A stretch of 64,000 nt of DNA. Origin: Neobacillus niacini. Its GTDB lineage: Bacteria > Bacillota > Bacilli > Bacillales > Cytobacillaceae. Each line of letters starts with the position of its first letter. Position 1 is the stretch's first letter. The notes beneath the pieces are model-generated. The model had not been told where the DNA came from. It saw only the letters and a list, made by a program, of their open reading frames with translations, and made no database searches. Positions 35,363 to 43,633 of the stretch are shown in pieces. Where the stretch lies: the NCBI RefSeq assembly GCF_023715785.1, contig NZ_JAMBOX010000008.1, positions 62,001 to 126,000 on the forward strand, written 5' to 3'. The position numbers and the translations under genes are program-made.

Positions 35363-36322
35363 CTATTTTTCAACTAAATTTTTAAACCTTGACCAAGAAA
35401 CATTACGACCCGTAACAACAACCACTACTTTTTTACCTTTTAGTTCATGTTCTCCATACTTTAAAGCAGCCACTCCAGCCGCGCCTGAAGGCTCAACCAT
35501 GTAATTAGCATGTAAAAGCCTCTTCATCCCCATTACTATATCTTCATCAGATACAGTAATTATTCGATCCATGTATCTTAAAATAATTGGGAAAGTAATG
35601 GTTTCTGGCTCAATTGGACCACTTAATCCTTCTGCAATAGAGGGTTTTAAATTTACAGATGTGGCTCTTCCTTGTTGATACCAAACGGCAATCGTAGGAC
35701 TATTGGCAGTCTGGACGCCCCAAATTTGAATGTTGGGGTTTATAGACTTAAGAGCAATACATATTCCAGAGGTTAGTCCCCCGCCTCCTATGCCCGCAAT
35801 CACAATATCCACATCTGATAAGTCATTTACTATTTCTAAACCTACAGTGCCTCCAGCTGCAATCATCGCTTCATCATTATAGGCTGAAACAAAAGTAAGT
35901 CTATTTTCTTTAGCATCCAAAAGGGCAGATTGTCTAGCCGCCTCTATGGAAGGAAAGAACTTTAGTTTCACACCATAACTCTCCAACATGGTAACCTTAC
36001 TCGGATCCGCATCTTCGGGTAAGTAAATATGTGCCTCCATGTTCAACTTTTTAGCTGCAAATCCTAAACCTATTCCGTGGTTTCCCGCCGAAGGAGCAAT
36101 AACACCACTATTTTGGTCATTTTGCGGTAAGGTCAAAACTTTGTTAAACGCTCCACGAGCTTTAAAACTACCAGTTACTTGGAAATTTTCTAATTTTAAA
36201 TATATATCCGTATGGTGGATTCGGCTTAAATTTTCACTATATTCTAATGGTGTATGATGGATATAATCGTGAATTCGTTTCTTTGTTTGTATAATTTCTT
36301 GTAAAGTAATGATTTTCTTCAA
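35363..36322 (-). CDS. Threonine/serine dehydratase (PLP-dependent, TdcB/IlvA catalytic type)
   Basis: 319 aa. Fold type II PLP enzyme: KLENFQVTGSFKARGA contains the Schiff-base Lys, APSAGNHGIGLGFAAKKLN the substrate loop, and AGIGGGGLTSG the phosphate-binding glycine loop. It lacks the C-terminal ACT-like regulatory domain of biosynthetic IlvA, so it is probably catabolic and converts Thr or Ser to 2-oxobutyrate or pyruvate plus ammonia. The TTG start at 36322 has AAAGGAG 8 nt upstream. A GTG three codons earlier overlaps that site. An operator shared with opp and the F420-reductase-like gene lies upstream at 36451-36490. Confidence 0.88.
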   Translation of the reverse strand: MKKIITLQEIIQTKKRIHDYIHHTPLEYSENLSRIHHTDIYLKLENFQVTGSFKARGAFNKVLTLPQNDQNSGVIAPSAGNHGIGLGFAAKKLNMEAHIYLPEDADPSKVTMLESYGVKLKFFPSIEAARQSALLDAKENRLTFVSAYNDEAMIAAGGTVGLEIVNDLSDVDIVIAGIGGGGLTSGICIALKSINPNIQIWGVQTANSPTIAVWYQQGRATSVNLKPSIAEGLSGPIEPETITFPIILRYMDRIITVSDEDIVMGMKRLLHANYMVEPSGAAGVAALKYGEHELKGKKVVVVVTGRNVSWSRFKNLVEK

Positions 36323-36450
36323 ATGTCTCACTCCTTTTTGTCATTACGAATAAACAGGATTATTCTAAAAAACAATTTTACGCGTGCCATTTTTATGAAG
36401 TTTAGAAATTTTATTCATAAATTAATACTAACAGTTAATTTTTTCGGAGG

Positions 36451-36490
36451 GGTAATACCAAAAAGTTTTAAACTCATAACGTTAAGTTAT
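36451..36490 (-). promoter_or_regulatory. Composite LysR-type operator, site 1 (dehydratase promoter)
   Basis: On the minus strand ATAAC-N5-GTTAT is followed after 16 bases by GGTATTACC, oriented toward the dehydratase. The palindrome fits the LysR T-N11-A rule. Same spacing as sites at 36806, 41497, 48419 and 50210. Confidence 0.7.
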
Positions 36491-36501
36491 TAACCTAGTA
36501 C

Positions 36502-36723
36502 GAAAGAAAGGTTGCATTACCATCAAAAATCATTTCAGTTATTCTTTATGATGAAAGGAACTGTAACACTGAAAGTAAATTGAGCAAATTTTCCATATCA
36601 ATTCAAATGAAGCAAAGGAAATTCTCCCTTTTGCACACCATCAAATACTAAAAGAAACCACAGACAATCCGAGTTTTTAGTTATTTCCAGCCCAAATCTG
36701 TGGGGGTTAGAATGAATTTATAG
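36502..36723 (+). pseudogene. Decayed copy of the cupin gene at 49790
   Basis: From TACGAAAGAAAGGTTGCA to AATGAATTTATAGAGG the sequence follows bases 49903-50133 closely, but stop codons and small indels break the frame (for example TGA within the segment matching KVNEQ) and the first ~110 nt of the gene are missing. It is joined directly to a dehydratase-type upstream region. Confidence 0.8.
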
Positions 36724-36805
36724 AGGAAAGAACATTCCTTAGACCTCTATTGGTCTCTTCATTCATATGACTATCAAACTTATAAATATTTCAAACCATC
36801 CCCCT

Positions 36806-36845
36806 ATAACTTTAAGTTATAAACCTATAGAACATAGGTATTTCC
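36806..36845 (+). promoter_or_regulatory. Composite LysR-type operator, site 3 (before the reductase remnant)
   Basis: ATAAC-TTTAA-GTTAT, 16 bases, GGTATTTCC, then ATACCTTGG at 36855. Nearly identical to the intact site at 50210, as expected of a duplicated promoter. Confidence 0.7.
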
Positions 36846-36906
36846 AATTTCTTCATACCTTGGATAATATGTTATTGTCATTTAAACATTTTGGGGGAAT
36901 AAAAAC

Positions 36907-37134
36907 ATGAAAGTAAGTATTATCGGAACCGGACGAATGGGCAGCGGTCTTGTTAAAACGATTGATCCATATGTAGATGAATTAATTTGGGCCTCTAGGG
37001 ATAAAGAACGTATTGAGTCAATCATACATGCCAATAAATTATCCCGGATTGTACCCGTCGGGAAATTGCGATTAGGTATGGGAACTACCCCTATGTATCA
37101 AATCGGTTATTTGGTATGAAATTTGGCTACTAAG
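36907..37134 (+). pseudogene. Internally deleted copy of the F420-reductase-like gene at 50309
   Basis: The first ~50 codons (MKVSIIGTGRMGSGLVKT...) match the N-terminus of the intact protein. After IVPV the sequence jumps to the region encoding its last ~18 residues, read in another frame (GNYPYVSNRLFG becomes GTTPMYQIGYLV). About 430 bp are missing. The 70-codon product keeps only half a Rossmann fold and is unlikely to function. Confidence 0.85.
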
Positions 37135-37172
37135 ATTTTTGAACTATTTTTAACTTGGAGGGACTGATTATA

Positions 37173-38117
37173 GTGAAAGCAATCGTTTTTGGAGGAACTG
37201 GCTTTATTGGAAGTCATGTGGTAGAACAGTTGAAATTAAGCGGTCATGAAGTGACTGCGGCCGTCAGAGAAACCAGTAATACGACTTTCTTAAAAAAACT
37301 AGGTGTAAACATTGTTAAAATCGATTTCCAAAATCATTCTTTAATCGGCCATGCCATTAAGGGCCACACTGTCGTCTTTAATTGTACAGCCGATCCAAAT
37401 TTCGGAATCTACAAGGACATTAATGACTCAGAAGAAATCATTTTGGCGAAAAAATTGATCAAAGCAGCGGCAAAAAACGGGGCCAACCGGTTTATACAGT
37501 TGAGCACAATAGTAGTTTATGATTTTAGAACAGAAGAACCTATAGATGAATTATATGAAACCAAACCCGATTATCCCATTCAAAGGTTTAAATTAGAAAA
37601 GGATCAAGTTATCCAAGAAATTGGATTGAAAGAAGGCATTTCAACCATCATTCTTAGACCGGCAAGTACGATTGGTCCTAGAGATGCCAAGTCATTTTTC
37701 TCACGGCTTCTAAATGCCCATTTCAACGATCAATATCCTCTCGCCAATAATGGGAAATCGAAAGTATCACTAATAGACACTCGAGATATCGGGCGTTGTA
37801 TGGTGTTTTTAGGAGATACAAAAGAAAAAAATATAGACGGTGTCTATCTTCTTAAGGGGTTTGATACTACTTGGCAAGAACTGAAGAAGGAAATTGATCG
37901 CGCAGTTGGCAGAACTGCAAAAATCGTCCCAATACCGGATCATGACCATTCCTTTGCATCTAAAACATTAACGGTAAACAGAATCTGGAATGATCATAAA
38001 ATTCGACGATTAGGCTTTGAAACAAAATACACATTGAGTGAAGCGGTTCAAATGTCATTCGATGAACTACTTTGGTCATATATTATTACTAAGCAAACAA
38101 AGAAAACCACCGATTAA
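37173..38117 (+). CDS. NAD-dependent epimerase/dehydratase family protein
   Basis: 314 aa, extended SDR. KAIVFGGTGFIGSHVVEQL is the GxxGxxG nucleotide-binding start. VVFNCTADPNFGIYKD, RFIQLSTIVVYD and a downstream Lys region follow, and the C-terminal half (RPASTIGPRDAKSFFSRLL, VSLIDTRDIGRC) is substrate-binding. The usual YxxxK is changed, so the reaction is uncertain. The start is GTG at 37173 with GGAGGG 8 nt before it. It lies 39 nt after the reductase remnant and might be driven by the duplicated operator at 36806. Confidence 0.82.
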   Translation: MKAIVFGGTGFIGSHVVEQLKLSGHEVTAAVRETSNTTFLKKLGVNIVKIDFQNHSLIGHAIKGHTVVFNCTADPNFGIYKDINDSEEIILAKKLIKAAAKNGANRFIQLSTIVVYDFRTEEPIDELYETKPDYPIQRFKLEKDQVIQEIGLKEGISTIILRPASTIGPRDAKSFFSRLLNAHFNDQYPLANNGKSKVSLIDTRDIGRCMVFLGDTKEKNIDGVYLLKGFDTTWQELKKEIDRAVGRTAKIVPIPDHDHSFASKTLTVNRIWNDHKIRRLGFETKYTLSEAVQMSFDELLWSYIITKQTKKTTD

Positions 38118-38140
38118 TCAGGCAATCGGTGGTTCTCCTT
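38105..38140. terminator. Bidirectional terminator
   Basis: AACCACCGATT and AATCGGTGGTT make a perfect 11-bp stem with an 8-nt loop overlapping the epimerase stop region. A T-rich stretch follows on both strands. Confidence 0.75.
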
Positions 38141-38174
38141 TGTCCGGACAACTCTAAAAGAGTTTGCCGCCATC

Positions 38175-38966
38175 CTAATCCAATTTCAAGCCAGTATCCC
38201 TCTTCATTAGCTTCAAAACAATCAAATAGACAATGCCGATTCCAAGCCAGATAAATCCAAGTTGCTTAGAAAGTGGATCTAGGTTAATCCAAACATACCC
38301 AATAATAATGAACCCTATGATCGGGAGAATCAAGTGTTTGACATAATCCTTGCTTTGTTTTTTCCGCATGAAATAATTGATCACAGACAAATGTAAGAAT
38401 AAGAAGGAAGATAATGCCCCAAAGTTAACAACGGAAGATAATGCTCCTATTTGTGATTCAAAAGCAACCGTTACAACAACAGACAAAATGGCAATGACAA
38501 TCGTTCCAATATAGGGTGTTTGATATTTTGGATTTGGCGCCATCCTTCGTTTCTTCAGCCAATGTGGAAATCCCGTCAAATCCCAAGAAGCTAAGCACCG
38601 CAATGGAGACAGCCCCCATGACCATACTCATGCTAAAATGGCTTTTATCATATAATGGTTTAATAGCACTTCTGCTCCATTTACCCCTTTGGCGATGGCC
38701 ACGATGCCAACAATCACAAATATGGCTAAGATGATTAATTCCAAGATGACGATAATTTTATTGGCCCGTGCCGTAAATTCAATCCCTCGGATATTAATGA
38801 CCGTATTAATGGCGATAAAAATGATTACCCAGACGGTAAGCGGAACTCCCGGAGCCATATCATGTAAGGCGGATGCACTGACTAAATATAATAATGCCGG
38901 AACAAAAATATAATCCAGTAAAATGAGCCAGCCGGCAATAAAGCCAACCGAATCATTAATGGATCA
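38175..38966 (-). pseudogene. Broken APC-family amino acid permease
   Basis: Three frames carry consecutive pieces of one permease: FIAGWLILLDYIFVPALLYL (about 38880-38960), WVIIFIAINTVINIRGIEFTA to NHYMIKAIL (38628-38858), and MVMGAVSIAVLSFLGFDGISTLAEE (shifted frame, 38550-38640) followed by NPKYQTPYIGTIVIAI to the C-terminus (38175-38550). The N-terminal helices are gone, there is a frameshift near 38630 and a large internal deletion after TLAEE. It cannot encode a working transporter. Confidence 0.85.
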
Positions 38967-39020
38967 CTATCCCCTCCGACACGAGTCGAATGAAATAAAA
39001 TCTTTTATGAATGTAAAAAG

Positions 39021-39069
39021 AGCCTAAAATAAGTAATGCATAAAAACTTGTCGATTTCAGGCTTTTTTA
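39021..39069. terminator. Hairpin with U-runs after the HIT gene
   Basis: AGCCTAAAAT and ATTTCAGGCT pair (one mismatch) around a 23-nt loop. TTTTTT follows on the plus strand and TTTTT on the minus strand, so it could terminate the HIT gene. Confidence 0.5.
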
Positions 39070-39110
39070 ATTTATTTCTTTTTGTGTTAAAGTACCTATT
39101 AGATTAATAA

Positions 39111-39440
39111 CTATCTCAATGGATTTCCAGAGACTATATGCCAATGAAGATGTTTTGAGTCCTGATAATCTCCTAAGTTGGTAATAACTCTACAAGCACC
39201 TTTTTCTTCAGTAACCATAGTTGCAACCTTTTTAATTACTCCTAGTAATTCTATAAATAATTCGTTATCACTTTCTTCTAATGTAATTAAAGAAGATATA
39301 TGCTTCTTTGGTATAGCAACAATATGGACTGGATAAAAAGGTCTTGTGTGATAATAGGCTAATACATTTTTTGTCTCTAACACTTTATTTACTTGGGTTT
39401 TACCACTTAATACTTCATCACAATAAAAATCTTCAGTCAT
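39111..39440 (-). CDS. HIT family protein
   Basis: 109 aa. The histidine triad appears as KHLHWHIVSGNPLR (HxHxH), preceded by PFYPVHIVAIPKKHISSL as in Hint/HIT hydrolases, which cleave nucleoside phosphoramidates or adenylates. GGGAGGGC lies before the ATG. It is a single gene on the minus strand, between the permease remnant and a DinB-like fragment. Confidence 0.87.
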   Translation of the reverse strand: MTEDFYCDEVLSGKTQVNKVLETKNVLAYYHTRPFYPVHIVAIPKKHISSLITLEESDNELFIELLGVIKKVATMVTEEKGACRVITNLGDYQDSKHLHWHIVSGNPLR

Positions 39441-39484
39441 AATGCCCTCCCTAAAAATTTCTATAGGCAGCTAAGACAAATATA

Positions 39485-39667
39485 TTATTTTAAACACTTT
39501 ATAATATCATTGATAGCTTGTAAATGCATTCCTTCATGGAAGATGGTTCGAATTAACACTTGTTCGATTGTTCGCATCCCCATTTCAGTAGGGGGATACT
39601 CTTCTTCCAAACGATGTCCATAGTTTTCCATCAACTTGAACGGTGTAAAACACCCTGCCATAACCAA
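39485..39667 (-). pseudogene. C-terminal fragment of a DinB-like protein
   Basis: 60 codons without a ribosome binding site. RTIEQVLIRTIFHEGMHLQAINDIIKCL resembles the last helices of DinB/YfiT-type metal-binding four-helix proteins, with HEGMH supplying metal ligands. The N-terminal half of the fold is missing. Family call is tentative. Confidence 0.45.
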
Positions 39668-39719
39668 TGTAAGGTTATTTTACTAATTCTAAGGTTTCAA
39701 GTGAACTCTGCTTGTAAAT

Positions 39720-40307
39720 TTAATTCCCATTTACACTCAGCCAATTATCATGCAACCACTTTTCAGTTACACGTCCATTTTCCCATTTAATCCCTTGCTC
39801 AAAGGTAATAATATGTTCATCTGGACCAACAATTACCCACGCCCACGTACCCTCATCTGGCAAATAGCACTTATATTTCATACCAGTAATTGTAACTTTT
39901 TCGCCATTTACAGTTATGATTTCATCATGCGGACGTATCCAATGATTCTCTAAACGTTCAAAAAGTTCAGGTTCAGTAAGGTTTAGAAAGAATTGCGCAA
40001 GTTGCTCTGTTCTTCTCTCCGAAGGAAGTTGCTGACCTGAAGCAAAACGCTGATCGATCCATGTAACCCCAAGGATTTTATGGCTGACTCTATCAACTGT
40101 AAATGAATAATGCTCACCACCAAGTCCATTATTTTCCCCAGTTGACTTTTCGTAACGGAAAATCCATACATCTACTTCATTGTGTTTTCCGCTGCGAATC
40201 TCTTTAACTTCATATCCTTCAGGAATGGATAAAACTTGTAATGCCGCCTCTAGAGGAGGCTGAGAATCCAGATTATTCATCAGGACTTTTTGTTCTGCCT
40301 GCAGCAT
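39720..40307 (-). CDS. Uncharacterised protein
   Basis: 195 aa from the ATG at 40307, chosen because GAGGTG lies six bases upstream. The frame extends three codons further to a GTG within that site. No signal peptide or membrane segment. Segments such as YSFTVDRVSHKILGVTWIDQ, LPSERRTEQLAQFFLNL and KCYLPDEGTWAWVIVGPDEHI suggest two alpha/beta modules reminiscent of PepSY-like domains, but I do not recognise the family. It lies between two gene fragments, so it may be part of a mobile or decaying region while intact itself. Confidence 0.6.
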   Translation of the reverse strand: MLQAEQKVLMNNLDSQPPLEAALQVLSIPEGYEVKEIRSGKHNEVDVWIFRYEKSTGENNGLGGEHYSFTVDRVSHKILGVTWIDQRFASGQQLPSERRTEQLAQFFLNLTEPELFERLENHWIRPHDEIITVNGEKVTITGMKYKCYLPDEGTWAWVIVGPDEHIITFEQGIKWENGRVTEKWLHDNWLSVNGN

Positions 40308-40320
40308 ATCGTTCACCTCA

Positions 40321-40467
40321 TTATTTTTTTATTCCAGGGGCAGTGATTTTTTGTCTTCGTTTTTCATCCAATGCATCTTTACCTATCGATTGATCAAGAG
40401 TACTAAAAATTCCTCTCACTTCGGGAAATTCCTTTTTAAATAGTTCAAATGCTGGGTTCAATGTCAT
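40321..40467 (-). pseudogene. N-terminal fragment of a carboxymuconolactone decarboxylase-like gene
   Basis: 48 codons start MTLNPAFELFKKEFPEV and continue GIFSTLDQSIGKDALDEK, as in the first third of CMD/AhpD-like proteins. The reading then ends in EKRRQKITAPGIKK and a stop. The active-site CxxC part is missing. A similar KRRQKIT stretch occurs at the end of the RHH-like gene (41011), hinting at recombination there. Confidence 0.5.
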
Positions 40468-40482
40468 TAAAATACCTTCAAA

Positions 40483-40869
40483 TTATTTAGCTGCCCAAGC
40501 TTCAATTTCAATTTTAATATCTGGGTTTGCTAATGCTGCAACATAGGCATAAGTTGTTGCAGGTGGAGTTGCGTTATGGAACTCATTCCATTTCTCAGAA
40601 AAAACCTTCCGATTTATATCTTCTGTCAACCAGAAATTTATTTTAAAGATGTTATTTGTACTTAGGCCTTCACTTTCAAGTATTAATTTTATATTCTGAA
40701 GTGCATTTACAAATTGGCTTTCAATATCTTTTGGCAATCTCCCCTCTTTGTCATTCCCAATTTGCCCAGATAGAACAACTAATTCCGCTTCTCTAGGTAT
40801 TACTGTAACGTGGTGGTATTGAGCAATTGGCGGCGATACACTTTCAGGATTTACCCTTTTAATTTCCAT
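40483..40869 (-). CDS. RidA family protein (reactive imine/enamine deaminase)
   Basis: 128 aa. ELVVLSGQIGNDKEGRLPKDIESQFVNALQNIKLIL and the C-terminal PPATTYAYVAALANPDIKIEIEAWA match the YjgF/YER057c/UK114 fold. The Arg that binds the substrate carboxylate in RidA is not obvious (PPATTYAYV instead of PAR...V), so this is a divergent subgroup. RidA hydrolyses 2-aminoacrylate-type enamines made by threonine/serine dehydratases, and such a dehydratase is encoded 4 kb away. GGGAG lies before the ATG. Confidence 0.82.
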   Translation of the reverse strand: MEIKRVNPESVSPPIAQYHHVTVIPREAELVVLSGQIGNDKEGRLPKDIESQFVNALQNIKLILESEGLSTNNIFKINFWLTEDINRKVFSEKWNEFHNATPPATTYAYVAALANPDIKIEIEAWAAK

Positions 40870-41010
40870 ATTCTATCACTCCCAATTTTCTAGTTTTCAT
40901 CATTCACCTACATTTAGTAGATTGGTTAATGCACACCGGTGCTCTTTTTTATGATTACTATCATCCAAAATTCTAACTGATCTATTCCTGTTATTTTCCA
41001 ATAGGGCTTT

Positions 41011-41271
41011 TTAGTCAAGTGGAACTTTATCTATATGTCTAGTGATTTTTTGTCTTCGCTTTTCCCTATTCCTCTGCAATTCTCCTTGTTTCCAAATGTA
41101 TTTCTGCATATAAATGGTTAAAACTTCCTTCATGGTCCTTCCGTTTCTTTCAACCGCATCACGAAAATTGTCTCTAATATTTTTTTGCACATCAATATTC
41201 AGTCTGACTGTATTGATCTGTCTATTTTCCGCTTGTTTCTTCCTTGATATTTCTCCTTGTACCCGCTGCAT
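41011..41271 (-). CDS. Ribbon-helix-helix-like small protein
   Basis: 86 aa from the ATG at 41271, which has GGGGAG 7 nt upstream. The core NTVRLNIDVQKNIRDNFRDAVERNGRTMKEVLTIYMQKYI fits a ribbon-helix-helix DNA-binding domain (one strand and two helices). The flanks are very basic (EISRKKQAENRQ, EKRRQKITRHI). Such proteins are plasmid copy-control, antitoxin or arc-type repressors. No toxin gene is adjacent. It is divergent from the LysR gene across the operator at 41497. Confidence 0.6.
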   Translation of the reverse strand: MQRVQGEISRKKQAENRQINTVRLNIDVQKNIRDNFRDAVERNGRTMKEVLTIYMQKYIWKQGELQRNREKRRQKITRHIDKVPLD

Positions 41272-41296
41272 GTAACTACTCCCCTTAGTATTAAGA

Positions 41297-41541
41297 ATGC
41301 ATAAAGAGAACATATATTATTTTAAGGTTGAACCCCTTTATTGTTATTCGTGTAATGATTTTCTTAACTGTCTCACTCCCTTTTTGTCATTACGAAAAAA
41401 CATGATTATTCTAGTACACAATTTTACGCGTGCCATTTTTATGAAGATTAGTAATTTTATTCATAAATTAATACTAACAGTTCATTTTTTGTGAGGGGTA
41501 ATACTAAAAAGTTTTAAACTCATAACAATAAGTTATTAACC
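41297..41541. repeat. Duplicate of the dehydratase flanks without the gene
   Basis: Bases 41297-41316 repeat the sequence at 35342-35361 past the dehydratase 3' end (GAATGCATAAAGAGAACATA), and about 41350-41541 repeat 36305-36495 upstream of it (TGTCTCACTCC, TTTTTGTCATTACGAA, TTTTACGCGTGCCATTTTTA). The coding sequence between them is missing. This gap forms the divergent promoter region of the RHH-like and LysR genes. Confidence 0.8.
41497..41536 (-). promoter_or_regulatory. Composite LysR-type operator, site 2 (LysR/RHH divergent region)
   Basis: On the minus strand ATAAC-N5-GTTAT, 16 bases, AGTATTACC. It lies about 170 nt before the LysR start, where an autoregulatory LysR site is usual. 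Confidence 0.65.
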
Positions 41542-41708
41542 TAGTATATAAAGGAAGTAAGTTACTTAGGTGTGGTGTAGTGGATTTCATTCATCGTGGC
41601 TATATAGGTATTGATTCCCGCATCATGTAATACTTTACAATTTCCAGACATTGATTGAAAATAAATACAGGAAGAAATGCCCAATACTTCTTAAAGGAGT
41701 TGAAACAT

Positions 41709-42575
41709 TTGATTAAACTAAAGCAAATGGAATACTTTGTTACTACTGTTTTATCCGGTAGTCTTACATCCGCCTCTAAAAAATTATTCATTTCGCAGCC
41801 TGCTTTAACGAAACAGCTTCAGCAATTAGAAGAGGAACTCGGTTGTCAGTTGTTTTACCGCAAGACAACAGGCCTTGAAATCACCGAGGCAGGAAAATAT
41901 TTATTCGAAAATGCTAGTAAAATATTGAATGATGTAGAGAATCTAACTGAGCATATGAATACATTTAATCAAAAGAACATTATTCGTATTGGCGCTTTAC
42001 CCAGTATTGGCAGCCATTTGTTACCTGCACTCATTCCCAAACTAAGCCCAAAATATAAACTGGAACTCACTATTAAAGATACAACCTCTCAACTAGTATC
42101 ATTAATAGAAAATGGCAAAATTGATCTTGCATTTGTTCAAGATGCTTCTACTTACAATGAAATCATTGTAAAGCATTTATTTAATGAACCCTACGATGCA
42201 ATTTTATCTCACGATTCCCCTCTAATAGACTTAGAAACTGTTAGTATAGAGCAGTTATTGAGAGAACAATTAATTTTGCAAAAAGTTCCTTGTGATATCA
42301 GAGCTTTCTTAGATCGGTATTGCGAAGAGATGGGTTTTTCCATCCATCCAATTATAGAATTAGAATTTAATGATTCCATTATTGCTTTTGTTACAAAGGG
42401 GATTGGTTCTTCCTTTGTACCACGTATGGTGGCAGCACATATAAAACACTCGACTCCTTCTGCCATTATTAAATCGATTGAGGATGAGGACTTCAAAAGG
42501 AGCATCGATCTATTGTATAAATATGCTTATAAAAAGAAAGCAAATGAGGTTATTCAACATTTGGAACCTTTTTAA
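41709..42575 (+). CDS. LysR family transcriptional regulator
   Basis: About 288 aa. N-terminal winged helix (LKQMEYFVTTVLSGSLTSASKKLFISQPALTKQLQQLEEELGCQLFYR) and a periplasmic-binding-like effector domain (IRIGALPSIGSHLLPALIPKL, GKIDLAFVQDAS, VTKGIGSSFVPRMVA). The TTG start at 41709 has AAAGGAG 9 nt upstream, whereas the frame upstream to 41655 has no site. It is the only regulator beside the repeated T-N11-A operators and is thus the natural candidate to control the dehydratase, opp and reductase operons. Confidence 0.88.
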   Translation: MIKLKQMEYFVTTVLSGSLTSASKKLFISQPALTKQLQQLEEELGCQLFYRKTTGLEITEAGKYLFENASKILNDVENLTEHMNTFNQKNIIRIGALPSIGSHLLPALIPKLSPKYKLELTIKDTTSQLVSLIENGKIDLAFVQDASTYNEIIVKHLFNEPYDAILSHDSPLIDLETVSIEQLLREQLILQKVPCDIRAFLDRYCEEMGFSIHPIIELEFNDSIIAFVTKGIGSSFVPRMVAAHIKHSTPSAIIKSIEDEDFKRSIDLLYKYAYKKKANEVIQHLEPF

Positions 42576-42580
42576 GAGTA

Positions 42581-42612
42581 AAAAAATAGGTCTCGTCTTT
42601 TTAACGAAACCT
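42581..42612 (-). terminator. Terminator of the opp operon
   Basis: On the minus strand AGGTTTCGT pairs with ACGAGACCT (one mismatch) and is followed by seven U. It lies between the convergent oppF and LysR genes. Confidence 0.65.
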
Positions 42613-42663
42613 TAATCTTGCTTCACTGGACGCATTGATAAATATGTGCCTCATATGCCAAAT

Positions 42664-43632
42664 TCATTTATACAAATGGCAAGCAGTGAAATGGCCCTTT
42701 TTAACCTCTTTCCATTCCGGTTGTTTTTCAGTACAGATACTGGCAGCATGCTTGCATCTAGTTCTAAAAACACATCCACTTGGGGGATCGATGGGGCTCG
42801 GAATTTCTCCATTTAATTCAATTTTCTCTCGTTTTGAATGAGGCTCAGGAACAGGCACAGCAGATAAAAGAGCTTGGCTATAGGGATGCAAAGGGTCATT
42901 GCATAATGCTTCACTGCTGGCTAGTTCTACCATATGACCTAAATACATGACGAGTATACGGTCAGAAATATACTTTACCATTGATAAATCATGGGCAATA
43001 AATAAATAGGTTAAACCCAATTTTTCTTGTAACTCTTTCAATAAATTCACAATTTGAGCCTGAATGGAAACATCTAAAGCTGAAATCGGCTCATCACACA
43101 CGATAAATTTTGGATTTAGTGCCAGTGCTCTTGCTATACCAATCCTTTGTCTTTGCCCGCCGCTAAATTCATGGGGATACCTGTTCAGATGGTCATGATT
43201 TAGGCCTACTAGTTCCAATAATTGTATTATTCTATCTTTACGTTGTTTCCCCTTATGCGTTTTGTGAATATCCAAAGGTTCTCCTATTAAATCTTCCACC
43301 GTCATTCTTGGATTTAAAGAGGAATATGGATCCTGAAAAATGATTTGCATTTCTTTTCTAAGACCGACTAGTGACTTTCGAGATAGGTCAAATATGTTCC
43401 TTCCTTTGTAAAAGACTTCTCCCCTAGTTGGCTCGTGCAGCCGTAAAATGGTTTTCCCCGCTGTAGATTTTCCGCAACCGCTCTCCCCAACTAAACCAAC
43501 CGTTTCACCAGGATAAATATCAAAGCTCAAATTGTTTACTGCTTTGACCTGTCTTCCTTTACCTGAATGATAATATTTAGATAAATGATGGATTGAAATG
43601 AAAGGTTCATCTTTCTTTATCAATGTATACAC
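42664..43632 (-). CDS. oppF: Oligopeptide ABC transporter ATP-binding protein OppF
   Basis: 322 aa. Walker A GESGCGKST, signature SGGQRQRIGIARAL, Walker B FIVCDEPISALD, H-loop IAHDLSMV, and the C-terminal oligopeptide-transporter Cys-rich tail (PPSGCVFRTRCKHA...C) that can bind an iron-sulfur cluster. The GTG at 43632 with GGGGGG upstream begins one base after the oppD stop. The frame continues ten codons into oppD without its own site. Last gene of the opp operon. Confidence 0.9.
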   Translation of the reverse strand: MYTLIKKDEPFISIHHLSKYYHSGKGRQVKAVNNLSFDIYPGETVGLVGESGCGKSTAGKTILRLHEPTRGEVFYKGRNIFDLSRKSLVGLRKEMQIIFQDPYSSLNPRMTVEDLIGEPLDIHKTHKGKQRKDRIIQLLELVGLNHDHLNRYPHEFSGGQRQRIGIARALALNPKFIVCDEPISALDVSIQAQIVNLLKELQEKLGLTYLFIAHDLSMVKYISDRILVMYLGHMVELASSEALCNDPLHPYSQALLSAVPVPEPHSKREKIELNGEIPSPIDPPSGCVFRTRCKHAASICTEKQPEWKEVKKGHFTACHLYK

Positions 43633-43633
43633 T

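Noticed and set aside
35182-35373. 63-codon minus-strand frame overlapping the dehydratase stop
   Set aside because: TTG start without a ribosome binding site, no recognisable family, and part of it lies in duplicated flank sequence.
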